Shown here: one piece after another, positions 37,597 through 47,697 of the stretch | Layout: each line of letters starts with the position of its first letter | Numbering within the stretch: the stretch's first letter is position 1 | DNA from: an uncultured Bacteroidales bacterium | GTDB taxonomy: Bacteria; Bacteroidota; Bacteroidia; Bacteroidales; Paludibacteraceae | NCBI GenBank assembly: GCA_946534715.1 | Contig: CAMNCW010000036.1 | Location: 19,820 to 83,819 of the forward strand | Direction of reading: 5' to 3' | Length of the DNA: 64,000 nt | Translations under genes and position numbers: made by a program | Notes under the pieces: generated by a model | What the model saw: the letters and a program-made list of their open reading frames with translations, nothing else | Told to the model about the DNA's origin: nothing | Database searches by the model: none

Positions 37597-39936
37597 TTGA
37601 CATTTTATCCTGAAAATATAGAACAGAAGATCGACTTCACGGTCATCCGTGAGGAGTTGCTGCGTCGTTGCGCCTCGCCTTTAGGACGCGAGTGCGTGGA
37701 GGCGATGCAGATGGAAACGGAGTACGAAACCGTGAGCCGCCTGTTGCAGACCACCGACCAGATGCGTCTGGCGCAAACGGATCCTATGCTCACGTTCCCC
37801 CGGGGCGAGATTCACGACCTGCGCGAATCCATCTCGCGTATCCGTATCGAGGGCTTGTTCTTGGACGAAGCGGAGTTGGACGCTTTGCGGAAGAGCCTCT
37901 CTTTCGCTGTGGAGTTAGAGACATTCTTTGGCTCTCTGGATGAGCATAAGTACCCCTTGTTGCGGGAAACAGGCAACTCCGGCAACTCAGGTGTGCTCGG
38001 ACGCATCGTCAAAGAGATAGACCGAATCTTGGACCGTTACGGCCGTTTGGCGGATCATGCTTCGCCGGAACTGGCGCATATACGTCGCGAATTAGTGAAT
38101 ACCCAAGGCTCTGTCGGACGCACCTTAGCCGCCCTGTTGCGGCAAGCGAAAGCCGATGGATTCGTCGATGCCGATGCGGCTCCCACTTTGCGCGAAGGAC
38201 GATTGGTCATACCTGTCTCACCCGGCTACAAACGCAAGATAGGCGGTATTGTGCATGACGAGTCCGCTACGGGAAAGACGGTCTATATAGAGCCGCAACA
38301 AGTGGTGGATGCCAATAACCGGATCCGTGAGTTGGAAGGAGCCGAACGCCGCGAGCGGGTACGTATATTGCAGGAGATCACGCAATCCCTGCGTCCGCAG
38401 GCAGAGGCGATCATGGCGTCGCAGAGCATGTTGGCGCAAGTGGATTTCCTGAGCGCAAAAGTCTCCCTGGCGCAAACGCTCAAAGCCATCCGGCCGGAGC
38501 TGATCAACGAACCGATGCTCGAATGGTCCGATGCCCGTCACCCGGTGCTCTGTCTCCATTATGAGCCGCAGGGCAAGAAAGTAGTGCCGCTCTCAATTCG
38601 TCTGCACGCTGACGAAAACCATGTGCTCGTCATCAGCGGTCCGAACGCCGGCGGTAAGTCCGTTTGCCTCAAGACCGTTGCCCTGTTGCAATACATGACC
38701 CAATGCGGTCTGCTTGTGCCCGTGTCGGAGCAGAGCAGGGCAGGGCTCTTCAACCGTATCATGATCGATATAGGCGATGAGCAGTCTATTCAGGACGAGT
38801 TGTCCACCTATTCATCCCACTTGCGCAACATGCGTGCCTTCCTGCGTTGGGCGGACGAGCGCACCTTGATCCTCATTGACGAGATGGGAACAGGAACCGA
38901 GCCCCTTATAGGCGGCGCGTTAGCCGAAGCGATATTGAGCCAACTGGTACAACACCGCGTATTCGGTGTCATTACTACCCACTATACGAACCTCAAACAC
39001 TTCGCCGAAGAGACCAAAGGGGTCGTGAACGGCGCGATGTTATACGACCGGGGAGCGATGAAACCGCTCTTCCAACTGTCTATCGGGCAAGCCGGCAGTT
39101 CATTCGCTATCGAGATCGCCCGTCAGACAGGACTGAGCGAAGAGATCATCCGTTACGCCACGGACTTGGTGGGTGAAGAGCACATCGACTATGACAAACA
39201 ACTGCAAGACATAGCCCGCGACAAGCGGTATTGGGAGAATAAGCGTCAGGCAATCCGCCAAAAGGAAAAGACCTTGGAAGAGCGCATCGCGCAATATGAG
39301 GAACAGATGAGCGGTATCAAAGCCAAGAAGAAAGAAGTCTTGGAAGAAGCGCGCCAACAGGCGGAAGAGCTTCTCCAACAGTCCAATGCAGCGATTGAAC
39401 GTACCATCCGCGAAATCAAAGAAGCCAAGGCGGACAAAGAGAAGACCAAGGCCGCTCGCCAGCGTGTGGAGAACATGAAGGAAAAGGTCAAGAACCAAGC
39501 GCCTAAAGCAAAAAACTCCAAAACAACTGCGAATAGCCGGCAGCCTGTTGCAATTCCCAAAGTGATGCGCGATTTCTCGGAGTTACGCAAGTTGAGCAAG
39601 ACCATGGCATCTACGCCGGAGACGAAGAGCAACACGTCCGTCCGCTCCACGGTGCGTCAACGGACACTCAGTTTTGAACGTACCTTGGACCTCCGCGGAA
39701 TGCGTATTGACGAGGCTACAGAGCGCCTGATCGCGTATATGGACGATGCACTGATGGTCGGAGCCGGCGAAGTGACGATCCTGCACGGCACAGGAACAGG
39801 CGCGCTCAAACAACTCACCCGAGATTACCTCAATGACCTCAACCGCCAACGCCGTAAACGCGGACAAATAGCCTTGGATTTCGGCGATGGAGATGTAAAC
39901 CACGGCGGAGCTGGACTAACCGTAGTGAAATTATAA
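37597..39936 (+). CDS. mutS2: Endonuclease MutS2 with Smr domain, TTG start
   Basis: ISGPNAGGKSVCLKTVALLQYM, DELSTYSSHLRNM, LIDEMGTGTEPLIGGALAEAIL; C-terminal Smr (LDLRGMRIDEATERL...ILHGTGTGALKQLTRDYL). Confidence 0.96.
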   Translation: MTFYPENIEQKIDFTVIREELLRRCASPLGRECVEAMQMETEYETVSRLLQTTDQMRLAQTDPMLTFPRGEIHDLRESISRIRIEGLFLDEAELDALRKSLSFAVELETFFGSLDEHKYPLLRETGNSGNSGVLGRIVKEIDRILDRYGRLADHASPELAHIRRELVNTQGSVGRTLAALLRQAKADGFVDADAAPTLREGRLVIPVSPGYKRKIGGIVHDESATGKTVYIEPQQVVDANNRIRELEGAERRERVRILQEITQSLRPQAEAIMASQSMLAQVDFLSAKVSLAQTLKAIRPELINEPMLEWSDARHPVLCLHYEPQGKKVVPLSIRLHADENHVLVISGPNAGGKSVCLKTVALLQYMTQCGLLVPVSEQSRAGLFNRIMIDIGDEQSIQDELSTYSSHLRNMRAFLRWADERTLILIDEMGTGTEPLIGGALAEAILSQLVQHRVFGVITTHYTNLKHFAEETKGVVNGAMLYDRGAMKPLFQLSIGQAGSSFAIEIARQTGLSEEIIRYATDLVGEEHIDYDKQLQDIARDKRYWENKRQAIRQKEKTLEERIAQYEEQMSGIKAKKKEVLEEARQQAEELLQQSNAAIERTIREIKEAKADKEKTKAARQRVENMKEKVKNQAPKAKNSKTTANSRQPVAIPKVMRDFSELRKLSKTMASTPETKSNTSVRSTVRQRTLSFERTLDLRGMRIDEATERLIAYMDDALMVGAGEVTILHGTGTGALKQLTRDYLNDLNRQRRKRGQIALDFGDGDVNHGGAGLTVVKL

Positions 39937-39959
39937 TGGATAATTGACAATTGATAATT

Positions 39960-40733
39960 ATGAAAAGAATTCTTTACTTAATGATGTGTGTGCTATGCGC
40001 TACCAGCGCGTTGGCAGTACGGCGACCGGGGTTTGGCGAACGGAACTACCAGCTCACCGCCATGGCGGAGTATAGTTTTAACACCACCTATCGCCACCAT
40101 GCCAATGTGGATGTACAGGCTCTCCTGCCTTTCAATCCTAATTTCGAGATGGAAGCGAAGATGCAGTTATCCACCGCGAATGTGCATTCCGGCAATGTGA
40201 TCATCCGCCCGAAGTTCGAACTGCCGGTTGGAGAGATGTTCTTGGAGACTGACATTTACTACCGCGCTATTTCCCGTAGCCGCATGAGCGACATCACCGC
40301 GGCATTGGGCATCGGTTACCGAATGGATTATGTCTCTGCTACATTTGGTGTTTTTGCGCGCGTATTGAGCGATTGGGACCGTTCGTGGTATTCGAATGAG
40401 TCATACGTGGTGGAGCCTTTCAACCTCCTTTACCGCGTGGAAGCATTCGTCCGTCCGCAGGATAACCCCTGGAACGTATCGTTCATGATCAGCAATATAG
40501 ATGACTATCAGATGGAGCGAATGTATCAGCCTCTCTTCCACGTGGGCGGCTATTACGATTTTGACGAGCAGTGGAGACTTAATTTCGGCGTACAATGCAA
40601 ACCCACCGGCATGTTCCACCTCGATGCTACCTTCTATGGCATGACCCTGCGCGCAGGATTTACTTATCGCTTCCATCAGAAAGAAGAGAAAAACAACTCG
40701 AATACGGACACTCAAATACCGGCAGAACTATGA
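39960..40733 (+). CDS. Hypothetical exported protein, probable outer-membrane barrel
   Basis: Signal peptide MKRILYLMMCVLCATSALA; amphipathic beta-strand pattern; ATG at 39960. Confidence 0.65.
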   Translation: MKRILYLMMCVLCATSALAVRRPGFGERNYQLTAMAEYSFNTTYRHHANVDVQALLPFNPNFEMEAKMQLSTANVHSGNVIIRPKFELPVGEMFLETDIYYRAISRSRMSDITAALGIGYRMDYVSATFGVFARVLSDWDRSWYSNESYVVEPFNLLYRVEAFVRPQDNPWNVSFMISNIDDYQMERMYQPLFHVGGYYDFDEQWRLNFGVQCKPTGMFHLDATFYGMTLRAGFTYRFHQKEEKNNSNTDTQIPAEL

Positions 40734-41611
40734 AAAAATTGACTTATATCCTTCCTTTCCTCCTGCTACTCACGGCTTGTAGCAAAGATTCTACCCTCGA
40801 CTTCGCGGGTATGTTCTCCTCGAACGGTCCGTCCGTCAAAACGCGGTTTGAACAGTCCATGACCTTTAACCGGAACAAAGGACCGCTCCATATGAATATG
40901 GGTTCGGACAACTATACCGTCTATGTCTGCACAGACAGTCATATCACGCGTAAGACGCATAAGAATCTCGATTACTTCATCGCACAATACCAAGCCGCTC
41001 CTTCGCCTAAGTTCGCGATCCATTTAGGCGACTTGATAGATGCACAACTGAATATTCCCTGCGCGGACAGTATCATCCATTTCCCCGGTCAGACCATCAA
41101 AGACACCGTCTTTATGACCACCGGAAACCATGATATTTACTTCAAACAATGGGATATATTCAGGGATTACTTCAAGACCTCTGTCTATTGGTTCGATACC
41201 TATAACGGCGCGAAGAAATTGGATCTGTTTATCTGCCTCGACACGGCGGAAGGTACTTTGGGCGAAGACCAGCTTCGCTGGCTCAAAGAGTTGCTCTCCG
41301 TCAAATCAAAAGAGGGATACCGCCGTATTATCGTTTATACCCACACGCATTTCTGGAAGCTGGACGGCTCGCAGGGACATACTTCCAATTTCGCCATGGA
41401 GGAGACGTACGAGTTAGCCGCGATATTGTCGCAGTATAACGTCAATTATGTATGGTCGGGACACCAGCATGCACGTCAGTCCGTGCTCTTCAAAGGCGTT
41501 AATTTCCTGGTGTTGGACGCTACCAAGGACAGCGAGAAGGGACAATCGTACATGACAGTAGATATGGGCGAAAATGCCATCTACCATTATTACGACTATC
41601 CTAAGTGGTAA
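40730..41611 (+). CDS. Metallophosphoesterase lipoprotein
   Basis: Lipobox LLLLTACSK; HLGDLIDAQ, TTGNHDIYF, VYTHTHFWKLD, VWSGHQHARQS. ATG at 40730 (ATGA overlap); the longer ORF start is not supported. Confidence 0.88.
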   Translation: MKKLTYILPFLLLLTACSKDSTLDFAGMFSSNGPSVKTRFEQSMTFNRNKGPLHMNMGSDNYTVYVCTDSHITRKTHKNLDYFIAQYQAAPSPKFAIHLGDLIDAQLNIPCADSIIHFPGQTIKDTVFMTTGNHDIYFKQWDIFRDYFKTSVYWFDTYNGAKKLDLFICLDTAEGTLGEDQLRWLKELLSVKSKEGYRRIIVYTHTHFWKLDGSQGHTSNFAMEETYELAAILSQYNVNYVWSGHQHARQSVLFKGVNFLVLDATKDSEKGQSYMTVDMGENAIYHYYDYPKW

Positions 41612-41620
41612 ACAGTCCGT

Positions 41621-43336
41621 TTACTTGCAACCCTTGAAGGCATTCTTGCCGATTTGTACTGCGGGCGCCAGAACAGGCGTCCGTAAGTATTTACATTCCA
41701 TGAATGCTTCAACACCGATCGTTTGCAGCGAGTCGTTCCATTGCACCTCGCGCAAACTGCGACAACCGAAGAAGGCGCCGTCCTCTATCTCTTTGAGACG
41801 GGTGTTGAGGATCACTTTCTGAAGATTGATACATTGGGAGAAAGCACCCTTTTGCAACACTTTGAGGGACTCCGGGAGTTTTATCTCCTCTAACATCTTA
41901 CACTCCATAAATGCGCTTTCTTCAATCATATGTATATGATCCACCAGCGCGATCCCGCGTAGTTGCATGCAGTTGTAGAACGCACGTTTGCCGATCCGGA
42001 AGGTGGATTTGGGAATATTGATTTCTTCGAGCGCTACACATCCGTCAAAAGCCCCGTCTCCGATGGCATACAATCCGTCCGGAAGAACGATTTTATAAAG
42101 CCGTGTGCATCCCTGGAATGCCTCTTTGGGGAGCTGGTTCACGTTTTCCGGTATCACTATCTTATGTAAGGTGGCGCATCCGGCAAATACTTGTTCGCCC
42201 AGAAAATCGAGCGTCTTAGGCAGTTCGACCGCCTCCAGATGGGAACAACCGGCAAAAACACCTGCATCTATCCGTCGGAGGTGCGCAGGAAGAGCGATAT
42301 TCTTGATCCCGCGGCACATGAAGAAAGTAGCGCGTTCGAGCACTTCAATCTGATCGCTCAACACTTGTTCTTTGAGATTGATGCAACCGTAGAAAGCACC
42401 GGCTCCAAGACGCTCCAAGGTATTGGGCAGTAGAGCATTCTTCAAGAGCGGACAATCATAGAACGCATAGTTGCCCACTTCGCGAACGGTGGAGGGGATG
42501 GTCACATCCGTCAAACTCTCACATCCGAAGAACGCCGCTGTGGGAATAGCGGTGATGCTTTCGGGGATCTCGACCGTTTTGAGTTTCTTTTGATTGCTAA
42601 AAGCGCGCTCGGCTATCAGACGGATAGGATTTTTGCTCTTGAAGATATATTTCTCCGGCAGATCCGCATTCGTCGCTACCAGACAATCGTCGATGATGAG
42701 TGCTCCTTTTTTCCATTTGTTCTCGGTTAGGTAGATGCCCGAATGGGTGAACGCATCCTCTCCGATCGAAGTGACACTACTCGGAATAACTACCTTCAGG
42801 AGGTTCTTACAGTTATAGAACGTCTCATGGTCGATACGCGAGATGCAAGACGGCAGTTCGATCCGTTCAATCGTTTTGTTCCCGGCAAAAGCACCTGCGG
42901 CAATGAGCCGGGTTCCTTCCGGCACTACAAAACGCGGTTTGATATTCTTGTCCGTCGCAATGAGAATACTGTCTATCCACAGGCATCCTTCCGTCCAGTT
43001 CTCTTTGTTTGACATGATACCTGTTCCCTCGAACGCCGACCGATAGACACGTTGCAGTGTGCGCGGTAAAACGACAGCCGTCAGGTTTTTGCAACCCTTG
43101 AACGCCTTGTCGCTGATAGAGGTAACGGTATAGGTATTTTGCCCCACAACAATCTGCTCGGGAATAAAGAGTTCGCCGGACGCTTTGGGGTTCAGTGCTA
43201 CTTCTGCGGTGAGATGATTGATATCGATGGTATAATACACATCCTGATATTGTGCATCTTCTGCGTTAGCGGTGAATACGGCGGCCAGTAACATCAAAAT
43301 ACAGGTCGCCTGCTTGAATAAAGAGTTTGCCTTCAT
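41621..43336 (-). CDS. BspA-like leucine-rich repeat (LRR_5) exported protein
   Basis: Repeats such as VEIPESITAIPTAAFFGCESLTDVTIPSTVREVGNYAFYDC; signal peptide MKANSLFKQATCILMLLAAVFTANA from ATG 43336. Confidence 0.92.
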   Translation of the reverse strand: MKANSLFKQATCILMLLAAVFTANAEDAQYQDVYYTIDINHLTAEVALNPKASGELFIPEQIVVGQNTYTVTSISDKAFKGCKNLTAVVLPRTLQRVYRSAFEGTGIMSNKENWTEGCLWIDSILIATDKNIKPRFVVPEGTRLIAAGAFAGNKTIERIELPSCISRIDHETFYNCKNLLKVVIPSSVTSIGEDAFTHSGIYLTENKWKKGALIIDDCLVATNADLPEKYIFKSKNPIRLIAERAFSNQKKLKTVEIPESITAIPTAAFFGCESLTDVTIPSTVREVGNYAFYDCPLLKNALLPNTLERLGAGAFYGCINLKEQVLSDQIEVLERATFFMCRGIKNIALPAHLRRIDAGVFAGCSHLEAVELPKTLDFLGEQVFAGCATLHKIVIPENVNQLPKEAFQGCTRLYKIVLPDGLYAIGDGAFDGCVALEEINIPKSTFRIGKRAFYNCMQLRGIALVDHIHMIEESAFMECKMLEEIKLPESLKVLQKGAFSQCINLQKVILNTRLKEIEDGAFFGCRSLREVQWNDSLQTIGVEAFMECKYLRTPVLAPAVQIGKNAFKGCK

Positions 43337-45401
43337 ATATAAATTTACGATTTGACGATTGACGATTGATAGTTTCATCCATTCCCTGCGGATGGTTATT
43401 GACGATACCTGAAAGTAAGCAGATAGCATTCTCTATCAGCCGTTTGCCGTCGGTGGTGAGATAGGCGGTCGAATACTCGCTCACGCCGATCATGTACATC
43501 GCTTGGGGTAGAGTAGTGCCGTTACAGTCGGTTCCTTGCGGCAGATATACGATGGAACTATAGTCCGCTTGAGATACAGGTGAAGCCAAGAGATCAAAGC
43601 CTTCGGTATTCGTCCATGTGGAGATAGCCGTAACGGCCTTGGTGTTGCATTGTGCGAAGAGTTGTACCGTCCCCTCAGTGATAGTTACGCCTTTGAAAAG
43701 CGGATGAAGAGGATCCGTTACCGAGACAGAGAGATCCTCTGTGTTGACGGCATTTCCCCAATTCCAAACGGTATTCTTGAGCAAGAACGGTTTGAGAAGT
43801 ACCATCGGTTTGTCATAGCCTTTGAGTGCCGCAAAACCCGTAGCACCGCTATTCGGTTTGGGCCCCAGGACAATCACATCGTACGTACTATAATCCACTT
43901 CCGGGTCGGTCGCGTCCGCTTCAACTACCCATAAACTGTCATTCGCACGCAGGTATTTGAGCAGCGCTTTGTCTTCGCTTGCTCCCGGCAAGGTTACAAA
44001 AGCAACCGCCTTTGTACCTTTCGGCTGAACAGACGGAACGGTGTCGCCTCCTGCCGGCTCCGGGTCATGGCGTTCGCCCGGAGACTCATAGCAACCTAAA
44101 TCCGGTGCTAAACCGTTATACCCCAAGTTGACATCTATTCCGGCATCAATAAGACGAGAGGTAGAGGCAAGCCGGAGGTATGTGCTTTCTGCGATGGAAT
44201 GATCCGCTGCGCGAGGCGCCAAAACAAAGGTGGTGTCCAACGACTGAAAATCCGCCGCCGAACAACTGAACCCGTTATTCCAGGTGTTATATTCATTTGC
44301 GGCCACGTTTTGGGACTTGGGCTGATCTGCGGCTCTTCCGGACAGACTGATGTTATTCCGCATGTAGTTCGTGCCGTAAGCGGTCGTAAAACCGAAGTTC
44401 ACTCCGTTGTCATACCCGGTATTATTATAGACCCACATCGTGCCGCCGTTATTGTTCTGGTCAAAACCGCGGGCGTTATTAGCCACCGCGAGACAGTGGT
44501 GGATCAGAATCTTATGGTCGGTATAACCGCCGCCCATCTTAAAGCCGTTTCCGTTGCCCTGACACGGGTATTTCTCCAAGGTGATGGTGATTGTGTTACC
44601 AAATCGGTCCGTCATTTGTGTACCCACTTTGGAATCGAACCAAGCTTTGTCCGTCTGGTAGCGAGGGTGATTTTTCATGTTATAATAGGCAGGTCCGTTC
44701 TGATAGCAAACCGACTGCTCGATAATAGTCTGCGAGGTGCTTATACGCTGGAAGAAATCCCATCCGTCATCCGAGTTGTTCCATGCGCGGCAACCGATAT
44801 AGTGGTTTCCTGCGCCGCTGAACTGCTTGTCTGCAAAACCATCCGCGTTGCCACCGAAATTGGCTACTCCGCCTGTTCCTGTGGTCTTATAATCAAAGTT
44901 ATCATGACTGTCGCAATTCAAAATAGTGTTGTTGCCGCCTTTCTTCATCTGGCAACCGGTATCGGCGGAGCCGTAGATGTCCAAGTTCTCAAACAGACAA
45001 TACGAACCCTCGCAATAGAGGTTGTTTTTGCCGGAATAGGCAATAGACAGGTCTTTGATATGCAGATAAAGCGAGTTCTCGTGAACCGTAATTCCACGAG
45101 TGCCGTAAGCCACTTGGTGAAAATCCAGCACTGCCTTCTCTCCCGAATAGCCGGAGATGACGATATATTTGGATTTCGAGCCCTGTTTGTTTATGGAGAA
45201 TTTATCGGCGAACTCGTACGTTCCGCCGAGCAGGTAAAGCGTATCTCCGCCGTTTTTGAGTTTCGACACGCCTTGTGTAAACGTGCAAGGTGTAATATAA
45301 GACAACCCGTCTCCGCTGCCTTTCGGCGATGCGTAATAAGTTGTAGCGAATGTACAAATGGACCATGTACAAAGTACCAGAGAGAGAAGGTGTTTTTTCA
45401 T
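43266..45401 (-). CDS. PL9-like right-handed beta-helix protein with a C-terminal ThuA-like region and T9SS-like tail
   Basis: Signal peptide; GGVANFGGNADGFADKQFSGAGNHYIGCRAWNNSDDGWDFFQ; tail RKFIYEGKLFIQAGDLYFDVTGRRIHR. Confidence 0.8.
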   Translation of the reverse strand: MKKHLLSLVLCTWSICTFATTYYASPKGSGDGLSYITPCTFTQGVSKLKNGGDTLYLLGGTYEFADKFSINKQGSKSKYIVISGYSGEKAVLDFHQVAYGTRGITVHENSLYLHIKDLSIAYSGKNNLYCEGSYCLFENLDIYGSADTGCQMKKGGNNTILNCDSHDNFDYKTTGTGGVANFGGNADGFADKQFSGAGNHYIGCRAWNNSDDGWDFFQRISTSQTIIEQSVCYQNGPAYYNMKNHPRYQTDKAWFDSKVGTQMTDRFGNTITITLEKYPCQGNGNGFKMGGGYTDHKILIHHCLAVANNARGFDQNNNGGTMWVYNNTGYDNGVNFGFTTAYGTNYMRNNISLSGRAADQPKSQNVAANEYNTWNNGFSCSAADFQSLDTTFVLAPRAADHSIAESTYLRLASTSRLIDAGIDVNLGYNGLAPDLGCYESPGERHDPEPAGGDTVPSVQPKGTKAVAFVTLPGASEDKALLKYLRANDSLWVVEADATDPEVDYSTYDVIVLGPKPNSGATGFAALKGYDKPMVLLKPFLLKNTVWNWGNAVNTEDLSVSVTDPLHPLFKGVTITEGTVQLFAQCNTKAVTAISTWTNTEGFDLLASPVSQADYSSIVYLPQGTDCNGTTLPQAMYMIGVSEYSTAYLTTDGKRLIENAICLLSGIVNNHPQGMDETINRQSSNRKFIYEGKLFIQAGDLYFDVTGRRIHR

Positions 45402-46507
45402 AAGTTATCTATTAATTCTGTTATAGATTGCTGTTGAAGGTACTTCTTCCGAAGTTCGATGTCGTCCTCTGTAAATGGCTTTTGTGCATATAGATTGCAA
45501 AGGGCGATTATTTCATCCGCTTTAGTTCCCACAAGGCAGAGTAATTCATATTCTGTACCTTCTATCATAGGCGGGTTGACGATAACATGGCGTCCGTTAT
45601 AAAGGACGTTGAGCAGTTTGAGTTTGATACCTGTAGCCTGAAAAGTGACGAGGAGATGTATCTGTGCTTCGCGTATGAGGGTGTCTAATTCTTCAGTGGT
45701 CGGGCTGGGTATGAGCTGTACGTTAGTTGCATTTTTGGCTGCGTTTGTCAGTTCGCGCGAGGGAGAGTTGCCGGCAATAATAACAGGCAGACATGTAGCG
45801 GGCGCTATCTCACGGATGATATAAATTGCGGCTTTCTCATTCTCCTCAACGGCGAGATTTCCGTGGTACAGGATGTATTGCTTCCCTATTCCTGTTGCGG
45901 AACGGAGTTCTGTGTTTCCGTGAAAACAGGCTACATACCGAGTCCGTACTTTTGGGTATGCTTTTTGGAAATACGCTTCGTCTTGATGTGCTAAAGCCCA
46001 TATTTCCGTTGCTTGATTCAAACAACGCTCGAAGCGTTTAAGCCGGATAGATTCGATAAAATAAAATAGTTTCTTCCATAGATTTGTTGAGGCATGGCCT
46101 AAGGCACGATAGTAGTCGTGCTCGACATTGCACTCGCGGAAATATTTCTTACGGGACTTTAGTGCAGGATGATTCATGAGCGCACAACTAACCAAGCCTT
46201 CGAACAAGATGGGGTAGTTATCTGCCAGGAGTCGCGGCAGTAATTGCTGATGAGTCCGGCTGGCAACCGTATAAGGAGTGATTGAACAATGCGGGAGCAG
46301 CCCTTTTTTACGGGGGTAATAATATACTTTCTCGCAGAGATTTTCCAATTCCTGCGAACGATGCTCTTCTCCCTTATAGAAGCAATGAAGCGTAATGTGT
46401 ACTCCTTCTTTTGCCAGAGTTTGAATACGGTAGAATACATCTATTGCTCCTCCATATGATGGAGGATATGGGTTATCGAAACAGATGATATGTAAGTGTT
46501 TGCTCAT
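45398..46507 (-). CDS. Glycosyltransferase, GT-B-like
   Basis: HIICFDNPYPPSYGGAIDVFYRIQTLAKEGVHITLHCFYKG; YILYHGNLAVEENEKAAIYII. Confidence 0.8.
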   Translation of the reverse strand: MSKHLHIICFDNPYPPSYGGAIDVFYRIQTLAKEGVHITLHCFYKGEEHRSQELENLCEKVYYYPRKKGLLPHCSITPYTVASRTHQQLLPRLLADNYPILFEGLVSCALMNHPALKSRKKYFRECNVEHDYYRALGHASTNLWKKLFYFIESIRLKRFERCLNQATEIWALAHQDEAYFQKAYPKVRTRYVACFHGNTELRSATGIGKQYILYHGNLAVEENEKAAIYIIREIAPATCLPVIIAGNSPSRELTNAAKNATNVQLIPSPTTEELDTLIREAQIHLLVTFQATGIKLKLLNVLYNGRHVIVNPPMIEGTEYELLCLVGTKADEIIALCNLYAQKPFTEDDIELRKKYLQQQSITELIDNL

Positions 46508-47697
46508 ATGATTTCGTTTAAAAGCAGTTGTTCAAACTGCTGTGCCTGGTATTGGCGCGTGAAAAGGCGTTTCTTGTCTTGGTTAACAGCTTGCCGCGTG
46601 AAACCCTTGGTCTTCCATTCGTCGTATTTCTCTAAAATGAAATCCGCTACTTCTTGTGCGTTCGTTCCTGCCAAACCGGCGTTGGTCTCTTTGATCACTT
46701 GCGCCAGGCACTCCTCATCGCTCCGCACGCACAAAACCGGTTTCTCCACACCGAGCGCCTCAAAGAACTTCGTCGTCATGATACCATGTGCGCCGCTAAT
46801 ACTTGCGCGGTTGGTCAGCACTAACAATATAGAGCCGGAATGCAACAGAGCCGGTACTTCTGTGGGGGGCACGTAGTTATGGTATTCCATGTAGTGCGAA
46901 ACATGGTATTGTTGTGCCAGAAGTTGAATCTGTTTCTGTCCGGCATCATTGGTGTACCATTTCACTTTCAAAGGTAGATCCAATGTCTGCAACGCCTCCA
47001 TCAAAATGGTCGGATCCTGCATCCTTTGCTCGTACAAGCGTCCGACGTACGAGATTGTAAACGTATCTGAAGGCAGATCTTGCGGGAAGAATACGTTCTC
47101 GTCAAAACCATTGTAGATCAGGCGCGTGTTCGCATTGTATTTCTTCAGAAACTCTTCATGCCACGGCGATACGCATGTCAGCGTTTGCGCTTTGCGGATG
47201 ATGCTATTCCGGCGGGCGATATTCACATTCCGATACCAGTTTCTGAACGGTCTTACCCACCATTGCCGGTGACTTTGGTATTGTGCGCCGGGTACTTGTT
47301 CGTCTATGTCCCGCAAGTCCACATGGAGCGGTATATGTCGCTCTCGGGCTATGTCCAACGCCGCCCGCAGCGGAAACGTGGAAAAGGTGCAACAGAAAAC
47401 GAGGTCATATTGTTTTCCCTGTATAGCCTTTCGGACTTGGCGTGAGAAAGAGCGGTTTCTCCAGTCCGTGAGCAAACTCCAGATACTCTTAGCAATCCAC
47501 TCCCACTGGGATTTTGTTCGATAGATCTTGATCTCGTGAATAGGATATGCGTGCTCGAAAGTCAGTTCTTCCCCGTGCTCCGTATAGACATCTATATTCC
47601 ATCCGATGGATGCCAGATGGTCGCATAAACAACGAATCCGGGGTGTATATGCCGGCGGAGTGAACGGATCGCACAATATGAGCACGTTGGGCGTCAT
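46504..47697 (-). CDS. Glycosyltransferase family 4
   Basis: FTPPAYTPRIRCLCDHLASIGWNIDVYTEHGEE; ISYVGRLYEQRMQDPTILMEAL. Confidence 0.85.
   Translation of the reverse strand: MTPNVLILCDPFTPPAYTPRIRCLCDHLASIGWNIDVYTEHGEELTFEHAYPIHEIKIYRTKSQWEWIAKSIWSLLTDWRNRSFSRQVRKAIQGKQYDLVFCCTFSTFPLRAALDIARERHIPLHVDLRDIDEQVPGAQYQSHRQWWVRPFRNWYRNVNIARRNSIIRKAQTLTCVSPWHEEFLKKYNANTRLIYNGFDENVFFPQDLPSDTFTISYVGRLYEQRMQDPTILMEALQTLDLPLKVKWYTNDAGQKQIQLLAQQYHVSHYMEYHNYVPPTEVPALLHSGSILLVLTNRASISGAHGIMTTKFFEALGVEKPVLCVRSDEECLAQVIKETNAGLAGTNAQEVADFILEKYDEWKTKGFTRQAVNQDKKRLFTRQYQAQQFEQLLLNEII

Noticed and set aside
40595-40729. N-terminal extension of the metallophosphoesterase ORF
   Set aside because: Signal peptide and ATGA coupling place the start at 40730; the extension overlaps the previous gene.
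44199-45437. 412-aa plus-strand ORF
   Set aside because: Fully antisense to the well-supported PL9-like gene, low-complexity shadow translation, no family motifs or leader.
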